From an uncultured Lachnospiraceae bacterium (GTDB taxonomy: Bacteria; Bacillota; Clostridia; Lachnospirales; Lachnospiraceae): DNA of 64,000 bases. This document shows, piece by piece, positions 19,032-30,216 of this stretch. Each line of letters opens with the position of its first letter. The first letter of the stretch is position 1. Below the pieces are notes generated by a model. It made no database searches, was not told where the DNA came from, and worked only from the letters and a program-made list of their open reading frames with translations. The translations under genes were made by a program, and so were the position numbers. The DNA lies in assembly GCA_930972465.1 (NCBI GenBank), contig CAKNHF010000001.1, forward strand, positions 62,001 to 126,000, read 5' to 3'.

Positions 19032-19535
19032 ATGAATGAGAAAAAAGAAGCTCTGCGGCTGGAAATTCTGAAATATATCGAGAAACACAGCCGTGTGGAA
19101 CTGGGAGAACTTGCTGTGATGCTCGGCGTGGAGGAGACGGATGTGGCCAATGAGATGGCTGAGATGGAAAAAGAGAAGATCATATGCGGCTACCATACGC
19201 TGATCGACTGGGACAAGACCGGGCTGGAGACGGTGACAGCTCTGATTGAGGTGCGGGTGACCCCGCAGAGAAACAGAGGGTTCGACCGCATCGCAGAACG
19301 GATCTACAACTATCCGGAAGTATATGCGGTTTATCTGATTTCCGGAAGCTATGATCTTCTCGTCACTCTGGAGGGAAGAACCCTGAAAGAGGTGTCCCGC
19401 TTTGTATCTGAAAAGCTGTCCCCGATTGATGAGGTGCTCAGTACGGCGACTCACTTTATTCTCAAGAAATACAAAGACCACGGTACAATCATGGTACCGA
19501 AGACAGAGTCGGAAAGGATGCTGGTGATACCGTGA
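19032..19535 (+). CDS. Lrp/AsnC-family transcriptional regulator
   Basis: The 167-residue protein has an N-terminal helix-turn-helix (EILKYIEKHSRVELGELAVMLG) and a C-terminal RAM-type ligand domain (TALIEVRVTPQRNRGFDRIA, YAVYLISGSYDLLVTLEG). It overlaps the aminotransferase gene by four bases (GTGATGA region), so it probably controls it in response to an amino acid. GGAGG lies at 19019-19023. Confidence 0.88.
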   Translation: MNEKKEALRLEILKYIEKHSRVELGELAVMLGVEETDVANEMAEMEKEKIICGYHTLIDWDKTGLETVTALIEVRVTPQRNRGFDRIAERIYNYPEVYAVYLISGSYDLLVTLEGRTLKEVSRFVSEKLSPIDEVLSTATHFILKKYKDHGTIMVPKTESERMLVIP

Positions 19536-20704
19536 TGAGAAATCCATTGTCAAAAAAAATCATAGATATACAGCCTTCCGGGATCCGGAAATTTTTCGAC
19601 GTGGCAAACGAAATGAAAGACGCGATCTCACTGGGGGTCGGGGAGCCGGATTTTGACACTCCATGGAGGATCCGGGAGGAGGGAATCTTTTCCCTGGAGA
19701 AAGGAAGAACGTTTTATACATCCAATGCAGGTTTGCAGGAGCTGAGGAATGAGATCTGCAGATATCTGGAGAGAAAGATCGGCGTCTCCTATGATCCGAA
19801 GAAGGAGACTCTGGTCACAGTGGGCGGAAGCGAGGCCATTGATATCGGACTCCGGTGCATGCTGGATCCGGGGGATGAAGTTCTTCTTCCCCAGCCCAGT
19901 TATGTATCCTATCTTCCCTGTACGGTGATGGCGGACGGCGTTCCGGTGATCATCCCGCTGAAGAGAGAAAACGAGTTCAAGCTGACGGTCCAGGAGCTGG
20001 AAGAACACACGACCCCGAAGACAAAAGTGCTGATCATGCCGTTTCCCAATAATCCGACCGGATCGATTATGACAAAGAAAGATCTGGAGCCGGTTGCCGA
20101 GTTTGTGAGGGAGCATGACCTGTATGTTATTTCGGATGAAATATATTCGGAGCTTACATACGGCACGGAGCATGTATCCATTGCCAGCCTGCCGGGGATG
20201 AGAGAGCGGACGATCGTCATCAACGGATTTTCCAAAGGCTTTGCGATGACCGGGTGGAGGCTCGGATACTGCTGCGGTCCGGAGAAGATCATTGAGCAGA
20301 TGATAAAACTTCATCAGTTTGCAATTATGTGTGCGCCGACTACCAGTCAGTATGCGGCGGTAGAAGGACTGCGGAACTGCGAGGAAGAAGTGCAGGAGAT
20401 GCGGGAATCCTATAATCAGAGGAGAAGATTCCTCATGAATGAGTTCAGGAGAATGGGGCTGGAGTGCTTCGAGCCCTTCGGCGCATTCTACGTGTTCCCA
20501 AGCATCAGAGAATTCGGCATGACCTCAGAGGAGTTTGCGACGAAACTGCTTCAGGAAGAGAAAGTGGCCGTGGTGCCGGGAAGCGCTTTCGGAGACTGCG
20601 GCGAGGGTTATCTGAGGATCTCCTATGCGTATTCCATCGAAGAGCTGAAGGAGGCGCTGGGACGCGTCGATCATTTCATTCAGCGTCTGCGCGAAAGCAA
20701 GTAA
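19532..20704 (+). CDS. PLP-dependent aminotransferase, class I/II
   Basis: The 390-residue fold-type I aminotransferase shows NNPTG (173-177), SDEIYSELTY (about 201-210) and the PLP lysine Lys235 in NGFSKGFAMTGWRLGY. This fits the aspartate/aromatic aminotransferase subgroup, but the substrate cannot be told from sequence. The overlap with the Lrp-type gene suggests shared regulation. Confidence 0.9.
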   Translation: MMRNPLSKKIIDIQPSGIRKFFDVANEMKDAISLGVGEPDFDTPWRIREEGIFSLEKGRTFYTSNAGLQELRNEICRYLERKIGVSYDPKKETLVTVGGSEAIDIGLRCMLDPGDEVLLPQPSYVSYLPCTVMADGVPVIIPLKRENEFKLTVQELEEHTTPKTKVLIMPFPNNPTGSIMTKKDLEPVAEFVREHDLYVISDEIYSELTYGTEHVSIASLPGMRERTIVINGFSKGFAMTGWRLGYCCGPEKIIEQMIKLHQFAIMCAPTTSQYAAVEGLRNCEEEVQEMRESYNQRRRFLMNEFRRMGLECFEPFGAFYVFPSIREFGMTSEEFATKLLQEEKVAVVPGSAFGDCGEGYLRISYAYSIEELKEALGRVDHFIQRLRESK

Positions 20705-20719
20705 GGGGAGTGCGGAGAT

Positions 20720-21217
20720 ATGCTGAATATAGTGCTGCTGGAGCCGGAGATTCCGGCAAATACAGGGAATATAGGGAGGACCTGCGTGGCCACGGGCACC
20801 CGTCTCCATCTGATTGAACCTCTCGGATTCAGCCTCAGCGAGAAAGCGCTGCGGCGAGCCGGGATGGATTACTGGAAGGATCTGGATGTGACGACATATA
20901 TTGATTATCCGGATTTCCTTGAGAAGAATCCAGGGGTGAAGATCTATATGGCTACAACGAAGGCGCAGAAAGTCTATACAGAAGTAAACTATGAGGACGA
21001 CTGCTATATCATGTTCGGAAAGGAGAGCGCCGGGATCCCGGAGGAGATCCTCATAGAGAATCAGGAGAACTGCGTGAGGATTCCCATGATCGGAGATATC
21101 CGGTCTCTCAATCTTGGAAATTCTGTGGCGATTATACTCTACGAAGCTCTCCGGCAGAACGGATTTGCGGGAATGAATCTGGAAGGACATCTCCACAGAC
21201 TTGAGTGGAAATACTAG
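20720..21217 (+). CDS. trmL: tRNA (cytidine(34)-2'-O)-methyltransferase
   Basis: The 165-residue SPOUT methyltransferase has the family start LNIVLLEPEIPANTGNIGRT, a middle FGKESAGIPEEIL loop and the knot motif RIPMIGDIRSLNLGNSVAII near the C-terminus. TrmL methylates the wobble base of tRNA-Leu. It follows the aminotransferase by 15 bases and ends at a terminator. Confidence 0.93.
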   Translation: MLNIVLLEPEIPANTGNIGRTCVATGTRLHLIEPLGFSLSEKALRRAGMDYWKDLDVTTYIDYPDFLEKNPGVKIYMATTKAQKVYTEVNYEDDCYIMFGKESAGIPEEILIENQENCVRIPMIGDIRSLNLGNSVAIILYEALRQNGFAGMNLEGHLHRLEWKY

Positions 21218-21223
21218 AAATGG

Positions 21224-21284
21224 GAAGCCGGCACGGCGCCCTGCAGTATATGTATTGCTGCTGGGCGACGCGCCGGCTTCTTTT
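21224..21284 (+). terminator. Rho-independent terminator after trmL
   Basis: GAAGCCGGC (21224-21232) pairs with GCCGGCTTC (21272-21280), with additional GCGCCCTGCAG pairing inside, followed by TTTT. Confidence 0.82.
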
Positions 21285-21344
21285 CGGGTTTCAGTTATCT
21301 ATATGGGATGGAATATGGCAATGTCAGTCTGATGCCCCTGGTGT

Positions 21345-21962
21345 TTACATCGGGGTATCAGACTTGTCAAAAAACTGCGGAAGATACTCTTTGTGTGCCT
21401 CCAGAAGCTCGTCTATGACAATGTTTGCGAGCTCGTCACTGGGGCAGAGCGGATTTAAGTTCAATGCGGCAACGGCAAGATTTCTGTCGCCTGTCACTGC
21501 AGCTTCAATCGTCATACGCTCAAAGGACTTCATCAGATGTACGTATCCGCTGATCGGGAGTTTCAGTTCTCCTGTGGCGAGGGGCTTGGGGCCGTCTGCC
21601 GTAATGCGGCAGGCAACCTCCACGGCGCTGTCGGCCGGGAGATCAGAGATGGCCCCGTTGTTTCTTACATCGACATACTGAATATCTCCGGTGTTGTTGT
21701 AAATGGACTGAATCAGGTTGCAGGCTGCGTCGGAGTATTTTGCTCCGCCGCGCATTGCGAGCTGCTGAGGCTTCTCGGCCAGTTCTTCGTGGCTATACAG
21801 CTCGAAAAGTTCTTTCTCGGTCTCGCTGACAACTTCTCCGCGGACGGTGCCTGTCTTAAACTGCTCCACCTCCTCCTCCAGCTGTTCCTTGGTGAAGAAA
21901 TAGTAGTTGTGGTACGGGCACGGGATCGCCTGAATCCCTTCGATAAATGCCGGTGAATAAGG
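21345..21962 (-). pseudogene. C-terminal remnant of a GH4 6-phospho-glycosidase
   Basis: About 206 residues match the last half of glycoside hydrolase family 4 enzymes (IEGIQAIPCPYHNYYFFTK, DVRNNGAISDLPADSAVEV, LNLNPLCPSDELANIVIDEL, HKEYLPQFF), which split phosphorylated disaccharides using NAD and a metal. Family members are about 440 residues, so the N-terminal half with the NAD-binding fold is missing. The homology stops abruptly near 21960, where the oppositely oriented DUF3284 fragment begins. Confidence 0.72.
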
Positions 21963-22184
21963 ATGGCAACGGGGAAAAAAGTGAGCGAAAAACAGCTTTA
22001 TCAGGGATATGAATACCGGAAAACGATGAAGAATAAGCTGGGGCAGGCAGGAGAAGTCAGGGTCAGGATAACGAAGCTGCAGCCGCCGGTACAGTACAGT
22101 GCCGAGTTCAGGAGCGCGGCGGGAACAAATGAAATATCGTATTGTATAGAGAAACTTGGAGAGGATAAGACGGGAAAATCATGA
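21963..22184 (+). pseudogene. Fragment of a DUF3284-like protein
   Basis: A 73-codon frame reads ATGKKVSEKQLYQGYEYRKT, then NKLGQAGEVRVRITKLQPP and SAAGTNEISYCIEKLGED. This resembles the core of DUF3284 proteins, small proteins of cellobiose/lactose-type PTS operons that I recall as about 140 residues. The N-terminal 30 and C-terminal 35 or so residues are absent. It has no clear ribosome-binding site and its ATG coincides with the deletion junction. It ends by ATGA overlap with the MupG-like gene, so it may still serve as a coupling leader. Family assignment is from memory and moderate. Confidence 0.5.
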
Positions 22185-23305
22185 AATTCGGAATATCGAT
22201 CTATCCCGAGCACTCTGAACCGGAACGGGATATGGAATACATAGAAACGGCGGCGGGATACGGCTGCCGCCGGATTTTCACCTGCCTTCTGAGTGCGAGG
22301 CAGAACAGGGAGGACATTATCAGGAACTACCGCAGCCGGATCGACCGGGCGCACCGGTGCGGCATGGAAGTGATCCTGGATACGGCGCCGTCGGTGTTTG
22401 ACGCTTTGGGGGTGTCATACGAAGATCTGTCGTTCTTTCAGGAACTTCATGCCGACGGTATCCGGCTGGATGAGAGCTTTGACTCCCTGAAGGAAGCTCT
22501 GATGACGTACAATCCGCAGGGGCTTAAGATAGAAATTAATGCGAGTTTCGGAAACAGATATCCGGACAATATTGTGAGTCACCATCCGAAGATGGAAAAG
22601 CTGACGACCTGCTTTAATTTCTATCCGCAGAGATACACGGGAATAGGATACGGGCATTTTGAGAAATGCTGCCGGGACATCAGGGCATTGAACATACCGG
22701 TCGCTGCGTTCATAAGTTCCCGGGAGCCGGAAACCTTCGGGCCCTGGCCGGTTAATGAAGGTCTGTGTACGCTTGAGATGCACAGGGATCTTCCGGCCGA
22801 TGTGGCTGCCCGGCATCTGGCTGCCACCGGGCTTGTGGATTCGATCATCTTCGGAAACTGTTATGCGTCCGAAGAGGAGCTGAGACTTGTGACAGCTGCG
22901 GACCCCGACGTTCTGACATTCCGCGTGGAGACGGAGGGACGGCTCTCTTCGGCGGAGCGGAGAATCCTTTATGAATATCCTCATTTTGTGCGGGGAGATA
23001 TGAGCGAGTATATGGCCCGCAGCACACAGCCGAGGGTCGTTTTCGCGGATCAGGACATTCCGCCCGGAAATACCAGGAATATGAGACGGGGAGATGTGGT
23101 GATTCTGAATGAAAGATATGGAAGATATAAGGGAGAACTCCACATTGTTCTGAAGGAGATGCCGAATGACGGGCGGAAAAATGTCGTGGGGCACATCCCG
23201 GAAAATGAAATGATACTGCTTGACTATATCTGCCCGTGGCGCAGATTCGGATTCCTGGATGCAGGGAAGTCCAAAGCCGCGGGTAAACGGCAAGGCGGAT
23301 GCTGA
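22181..23305 (+). CDS. MupG-like (DUF871) protein, putative 6-phospho-N-acetylmuramidase
   Basis: The 374-residue protein has the TIM-barrel start KFGISIYPEHSEPERDMEYI, conserved segments DTAPSVFDALG, GIRLDESFD and NFYPQRYTGIGYGHF, and a C-terminal domain (about 265-360). DUF871 includes MupG, which cleaves MurNAc-6-phosphate-containing disaccharides inside the cell. The GntR regulator and ROK kinase next to it fit an amino-sugar or phospho-disaccharide locus. No murQ or PTS transporter remains in the window, so the substrate is unproven. Confidence 0.78.
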   Translation: MKFGISIYPEHSEPERDMEYIETAAGYGCRRIFTCLLSARQNREDIIRNYRSRIDRAHRCGMEVILDTAPSVFDALGVSYEDLSFFQELHADGIRLDESFDSLKEALMTYNPQGLKIEINASFGNRYPDNIVSHHPKMEKLTTCFNFYPQRYTGIGYGHFEKCCRDIRALNIPVAAFISSREPETFGPWPVNEGLCTLEMHRDLPADVAARHLAATGLVDSIIFGNCYASEEELRLVTAADPDVLTFRVETEGRLSSAERRILYEYPHFVRGDMSEYMARSTQPRVVFADQDIPPGNTRNMRRGDVVILNERYGRYKGELHIVLKEMPNDGRKNVVGHIPENEMILLDYICPWRRFGFLDAGKSKAAGKRQGGC

Positions 23306-24013
23306 GTGTCCGTTCTGCCGATCAACAACAGCGATGAGGCGATGGGGTTGGTAACTCCGTTATACTTAGAGATTAAGCAGCAGATACTGAAGCAGATCGA
23401 AGGAATACCGGCCAATTCACCAATCCCGTCGGAAAGGGAGCTGGCTTCCATGTTTCATGCCAGCCGTATGACGGTGAGAAATGCGGTAAATGAACTGGTG
23501 AAGGAGGGCTTTCTTTACCGGAATAAAAATAAGGGGACTTTTGTCGCGGACCGGAACCTGCTGAAGAAAAATACGGCGCAGGAAAGTTTGATGACACAGA
23601 AAAACAAGGACTACAAACTGATTTATTTTAACATTAAGGAGATACCGGAGGTGGCTCCGGAGCTGAACCTGCTTCGGCATAATCCGATCCTGCGCGTTGT
23701 CAGGGGCATGCTGGAAGAAGACAATCCCGTCACTGTGGAAGAGATCTATTTCCCTTTTGAAAAAGTACAGTCTGTTGCCATGCAGGAACTGAGCGAGCTT
23801 CTCAATATGGAACGCTACGCAGCTGAAGGGACGACCACTCAGAAATTCATACCGATGCTGATTCCGGAAAAATACTCCAATCAGCTGAATGTGAAGATAG
23901 ACACGCCCATCATTATGGTGGAAACGGTGATACATGACAAAGAAGGGACGCCGCTGGTTCTCATAAAAGCATTTCACAACCCATATAAAAAATCGCTGGA
24001 GATTACATCATAA
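23306..24013 (+). CDS. GntR/UTRA-family transcriptional regulator
   Basis: An N-terminal winged helix (PIPSERELASMFHASRMTVRNAVNELVKEGFLYRNKNKGTFVAD in part, about residues 38-85) is joined to a UTRA ligand domain (about 90-235). This family usually senses a phosphorylated sugar and represses the local operon. A GTG at 23306 directly follows the previous stop; an ATG at 23342 is an alternative start. It ends at a terminator. Confidence 0.87.
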   Translation: MSVLPINNSDEAMGLVTPLYLEIKQQILKQIEGIPANSPIPSERELASMFHASRMTVRNAVNELVKEGFLYRNKNKGTFVADRNLLKKNTAQESLMTQKNKDYKLIYFNIKEIPEVAPELNLLRHNPILRVVRGMLEEDNPVTVEEIYFPFEKVQSVAMQELSELLNMERYAAEGTTTQKFIPMLIPEKYSNQLNVKIDTPIIMVETVIHDKEGTPLVLIKAFHNPYKKSLEITS

Positions 24014-24050
24014 GGGTGCTGTAAAACTGTTTTTACAGCATCCTGTTTTA
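24013..24050 (+). terminator. Rho-independent terminator after the GntR gene
   Basis: AGGGTGCTGTAAAA (24013-24026) pairs with TTTTACAGCATCCT (24031-24044), followed by GTTTTATT. Confidence 0.82.
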
Positions 24051-24052
24051 TT

Positions 24053-24270
24053 AGATGAAAGACTTCCGCCTCTACAGGCGGTGAGGAATATATATCAGTG
24101 GCGGGTGTCAATCCCCCCATCTGATAAACGCTCCGCGAGGACGCTGAACGTCCGTGGGACGTTCGCTTAGCGCCGACCGCAGTGGAACGAAGAGCGCAGG
24201 GATTCGGAGAAGTATTATGTCGGCTGATGCCGAGCCGAATCCCGCGCCAAGACTCGCGAGCGAGTTTTGA
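24053..24270. other. Structured non-coding block of several hairpins
   Basis: No gene is supported. Five nested or adjacent palindromes are visible: CCGCCT/AGGCGG; ATCAG-TGG...CCA-CTGAT with GGG/CCC; GAACGTCC/GGACGTTC flanked by CGCT/AGCG; GGGATTCGG/CCGAATCCC with an inner GTCGGC/GCCGA; and ACTCGC/GCGAGT. The first part (CTTCCGCCT...AGGCGGTGAGGA) resembles the right ends of IS200/IS605-type elements, so it could be a transposon-end remnant, a small palindromic mobile element or a structured RNA leader of the ROK gene. Confidence 0.5.
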
Positions 24271-24288
24271 AATCAGGAGGAGATCAGA

Positions 24289-25203
24289 ATGAAAAATGTA
24301 CTGGTATGCATAGATTTGGGAGGAACGTCAATGAAGGCCGGAGTGTTTCTGGAGGGAGCAGAACTGAAGGAACAGTGTATCCTTCCGGTTCATCAGGATT
24401 TTGAAGAACTGTCAGAGGAGATCCTGGGATTCATAGAACGGATGAAAGAGAAATATACAATTGTGGGAGCCGCTTTCAGCGTGCCGGGTGCTGTGGATGT
24501 CAGGACGGGAATCATAGGAGGCAGGAGCGCCCTGCCCTGCATCCACGGACCGGCGTGGATTGAAGTGTTCGAGGAGCGGACCGGCATTCCGGTGAGCGTT
24601 GAAAATGACGCCAACTGCGCGGCTCTTGCAGAGGTGGCATATGGGAATGCCAGAGATTACCGTGACGCTGCCTTTGTAGTGTGCGGGACCGGAATCGGAG
24701 GGGCCGTAGTGATCGACAGAAAGATTCACTACGGTGCGAACCTTTACGGAGGAGAGTTCGGCTGCATGGTCATGCGGGATGAGACGGGAAGACTGAGTAC
24801 GTTTTCCGCACAGGCGTCGACAATGTCTTTTGTAAGAAAACTGCAGAAACAGTATCCGGAGCAGGAGTGGAACGGGAAAAAGATATTTGAGGAAGCGGCC
24901 GGAGGAAATCAGGCGTGCATACAGGCGATAGACAGATTTTACCATAATCTGGCCGAGGGGATCTACAACATTCAGCATGTTTATGATCCTGAGATTATTC
25001 TGATGGGAGGGGGAATCAGCAGCAGAGAAGAGTTCATTCCACGTCTCAGGAAAGAGCTGAATGAGATTGTCAGACAGGTTGAGGACGCAGTGGGAACCCG
25101 CGTCGTTACTCCTCATATCGATGTCTGCGTTTTTCAAAATGATGCGAATCTGATGGGTGTGGCCGCCAGATGGTTCCAGCGTACCGGAAGAGTTGGTTTA
25201 TAA
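24289..25203 (+). CDS. ROK-family sugar kinase
   Basis: The 304-residue protein has the ATP-binding start CIDLGGTSMKAGVF, then ENDANCAALAE (about residue 104) and GTGIGGAVVIDRKIHYGANL. ROK proteins phosphorylate hexoses or amino sugars. The Cys-rich zinc loop common in ROK kinases is not visible (the segment reads GEFGCMVMRDETG), as in some beta-glucoside or amino-sugar kinases. It lacks an N-terminal DNA-binding domain, so it is a kinase, not a repressor. Confidence 0.82.
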   Translation: MKNVLVCIDLGGTSMKAGVFLEGAELKEQCILPVHQDFEELSEEILGFIERMKEKYTIVGAAFSVPGAVDVRTGIIGGRSALPCIHGPAWIEVFEERTGIPVSVENDANCAALAEVAYGNARDYRDAAFVVCGTGIGGAVVIDRKIHYGANLYGGEFGCMVMRDETGRLSTFSAQASTMSFVRKLQKQYPEQEWNGKKIFEEAAGGNQACIQAIDRFYHNLAEGIYNIQHVYDPEIILMGGGISSREEFIPRLRKELNEIVRQVEDAVGTRVVTPHIDVCVFQNDANLMGVAARWFQRTGRVGL

Positions 25204-25243
25204 GCATAAGTAATAAATGAAGAAAGCCAAAACGATAAATACT

Positions 25244-25272
25244 TTGAAAAAATTACCAGTATGTTATATAAT
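25244..25272 (+). promoter_or_regulatory. Sigma-A promoter of the V-type ATPase operon
   Basis: TTGAAA (25244-25249) and TATAAT (25267-25272) are separated by 17 bases, about 165 bases before the first gene. Confidence 0.82.
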
Positions 25273-25437
25273 ACCCGTATACATATTTATAAAAAATGCA
25301 CAAAATATTATCGGTATGAAGTTGAGAGTATTGGAAAAAATAACTGGGTAATATGAATGAGAGTGCATATTTGGGCCCGACAGGTGTGATCGACACCGAA
25401 ATGACGGGAGAAGACAGGGAAAGGTGGTGCAGCGGAT

Positions 25438-25746
25438 TTGGTTGAAGAAACGATCCGGGAGATCCGGGAGACGGAAAAGCAGGCGGATGAGATTATACGC
25501 AATGCGGAAGCAAAAGGTGAAGAGCTCCGTGGGGAGGCCGAGAAGCAGGCTGCTGTTCTGAAGGAGGAAATCCTCCGGAAGGCCCGGGAAAACGCTGCAG
25601 CTCTGACGCAGGAAGCACGGAGAAAGGCAGAGGAAGCCCGGGATAAGGAGGCACGCCGGCTTGAGGAAGAGATAAGAACGCTGAGAGACTCGGCTCTGAG
25701 GAGAGAAGAGGAAGCGGTGAATCTTGTGGTTTCCCGGGCTGTGTGA
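25438..25746 (+). CDS. V-type ATPase subunit G/H (peripheral stalk)
   Basis: The 102-residue protein is almost entirely charged coiled coil (Glu, Lys, Arg, Ala heptads), as in the G/H stalk subunits (NtpF/AhaH type) that precede subunit I in bacterial V-ATPase operons. The start is a TTG at 25438 with AAGGTGG at about 25421; no better start is visible. It is the first gene of the operon. Confidence 0.75.
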   Translation: MVEETIREIRETEKQADEIIRNAEAKGEELRGEAEKQAAVLKEEILRKARENAAALTQEARRKAEEARDKEARRLEEEIRTLRDSALRREEEAVNLVVSRAV

Positions 25747-25807
25747 CTGCATGACAGAGCCGGCGTGAACAGGAACTTGACAGAAAATGTAAGGAGGGGA
25801 TAAGACT

Positions 25808-28302
<2,495 letters not shown>

Positions 28303-28314
28303 GAGGCGCAGGCA

Positions 28315-28923
28315 ATGAGTGGACTGGACAAGATGAAAGCCCAGATCCTGAAGGAGGCGGAAACAACTGCGCAGGAGATCCTCGCGAAGGCGCAGGAGGA
28401 GGCGGAGAAGATCCTGAAGAAGGCGCAGGAAGAGGCAGAGGCGCAGGCTCTGAAGATCGCCTCACAGGCGGAAAAAGATGCGCTGAATTATGCTTCCCGG
28501 GCGGCATCGGCTCAGGATATGCAGAAAAAGCAGGCATATCTTGCAGCGAAGCAGGATGTGATCCGGGAGATCCTTCAGAAGGCATACCGGAGAATTCTGG
28601 ATCTGGATGACAGGGAATATTTTGAATTTATGGAAAAACTGCTGGAAAAGTATGCGCTTCCGGAGAACGGAGAAATCCGTTTTACAGAAAAAGATCTGAA
28701 AAGGATGCCGGAAGGGTTCTCCGGCAGAGTGAAGACCATCGCAGCGGCGAAAGGCGGGAGCCTGGAGATCTCCGCACAGCCCTGTACGGCAGAAGGCGGA
28801 TTCCTTCTCGTATACGGCGGTGTGGAAGAAAACTGTACGATAAAGGCAGTGTTTGATTCAAAGAGAGAAGAATTATCGGATCAGGTGAACAGGATGCTGT
28901 TCGCTTCCGGCAGGGAGGGATAG
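28315..28923 (+). CDS. ntpE: V-type ATPase subunit E (peripheral stalk)
   Basis: The 202-residue protein has a long N-terminal coiled coil (residues 1-95, rich in Ala, Glu, Lys) and a compact C-terminal domain ending VNRMLFAS, the typical two-part form of subunit E. It pairs with the G/H subunit as the outer stalk. The start has GGAGG at about 28302-28306. Confidence 0.9.
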   Translation: MSGLDKMKAQILKEAETTAQEILAKAQEEAEKILKKAQEEAEAQALKIASQAEKDALNYASRAASAQDMQKKQAYLAAKQDVIREILQKAYRRILDLDDREYFEFMEKLLEKYALPENGEIRFTEKDLKRMPEGFSGRVKTIAAAKGGSLEISAQPCTAEGGFLLVYGGVEENCTIKAVFDSKREELSDQVNRMLFASGREG

Positions 28924-28925
28924 AG

Positions 28926-29897
28926 TTGGGGAATACAAAGTATACTTATGCGGTTGCCCGCATCCGTGCCCTTGAGACCTCGCTCCTTACCAATGCCGTG
29001 ATCGAACAGCTTCTTGCCTGCCCGACAGCGGAACAGGCGCTCCAGCTCCTGATCGAAAAAGGCTGGGGAGACGGGGCGGCGGGAAATGACATGGACGCGG
29101 TCTTAAACCGTGAGGAGGAAAAGACATGGCAGGTGATCCGGGATGTTGCCCCGGACATGAGCGTGTTCGACGTCCTCTCTTACCCGAAGCTGTATCATAA
29201 CCTGAAGGCTGCCGTCAAGGAAGTGTGCACAGAGGTGAGGAATCCTCATATTTTTTACGACGACTGCTCCATCCCCGGGGAGGAGATGCTGAAAATCGTG
29301 GAAAGCAAGGAATTTTCACGTCTCCCGGGAAATATGCCGGGCGTCGCGCAGGAAGCCTTTGAGACGCTGCTCCACACAAGGGACGGCCAGCTCTGCGATA
29401 TCATGATCGATAAAGCGGCGCTGGAGGCGGTCCGGGATGCCGGGAGACGTTCGGGGGAGCCGATCATAGACGACTATGCGGACACTACGGTGGCCATCGC
29501 CGACATCAAGATCGCGGTGCGCTCCCAGAAGACCGGCAAATCTTCGGACTTCATGCGCAGCGCCATGGCAGAGTGCCGGGGAGTCAGCGTGGAACAGCTG
29601 ATCCGGGCCGCCCTTTCCGGCGCGGACGAGATCGCACAGTATCTGGAAGGCACCTCCTATGCGGGAGGGGCTGATGCGCTGAAGGAATCTCCGTCGGCAT
29701 TTGAGCGCTGGTGTGACAACCGAATGATCGAAACTCTCAAACCTCAGAAATATGAGACGTTTTCGGTGGGCCCTCTGCTGGGGTATCTGATTGCGAGAAA
29801 GAACGAGATCAAGACAGTTCGGATCATCCTGACCGGAAAACAAAATGGTTTTCCGGACGACGCGATCCGGGAAAGGATAAGGGAGATGTATGTATAA
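28926..29897 (+). CDS. ntpC: V-type ATPase subunit C (d-like central stalk socket)
   Basis: The 323-residue helical protein matches the C/d family that seats the rotor axle on the ring (ARIRALETSLLTNAVIEQLL at the N-terminus, GPLLGYLIARKNEIKTVRII near the end). The start is TTG 28926, well placed after GGGAGGGA at about 28913-28920. It overlaps the F gene by eight bases. Confidence 0.9.
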   Translation: MGNTKYTYAVARIRALETSLLTNAVIEQLLACPTAEQALQLLIEKGWGDGAAGNDMDAVLNREEEKTWQVIRDVAPDMSVFDVLSYPKLYHNLKAAVKEVCTEVRNPHIFYDDCSIPGEEMLKIVESKEFSRLPGNMPGVAQEAFETLLHTRDGQLCDIMIDKAALEAVRDAGRRSGEPIIDDYADTTVAIADIKIAVRSQKTGKSSDFMRSAMAECRGVSVEQLIRAALSGADEIAQYLEGTSYAGGADALKESPSAFERWCDNRMIETLKPQKYETFSVGPLLGYLIARKNEIKTVRIILTGKQNGFPDDAIRERIREMYV

Positions 29898-30216
29898 GAT
29901 TGCAGTGATGGGCGATTATGACAGTATCTACGGTTTCGCCACTCTGGGTCTCTCCATCTGCCCTGTGAAGAACCGGGAGGAAGCGCGCGGCAAGCTCAGG
30001 CAGCTTGCCGAAGGAGAGTATGGGATCATCTATATCACCGAGGCTGCGGCAGCAGAGCTGAAAGAGGAGATTGAAGAGTACAGGGAGCGCCCCCTTCCGG
30101 CGATCATACAGATCCCCGGTGTATCCGGGAATACCGGAGCCGGTGTGGAAGGCGTCAAGAAGACCGTGGAACAGGCAGTCGGGTCGGATATTCTGTTTGG
30201 AGGAGTAAGTGAATGA
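29890..30216 (+). CDS. V-type ATPase subunit F (central stalk)
   Basis: The 108-residue protein has the F-subunit pattern [17 protein letters not shown] at the start and [17 protein letters not shown] in the middle. It forms part of the rotating axle with subunit D (called NtpG in Enterococcus). It overlaps both neighbours by a few bases, so it is tightly coupled. Confidence 0.9.
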   Translation: MYKIAVMGDYDSIYGFATLGLSICPVKNREEARGKLRQLAEGEYGIIYITEAAAAELKEEIEEYRERPLPAIIQIPGVSGNTGAGVEGVKKTVEQAVGSDILFGGVSE

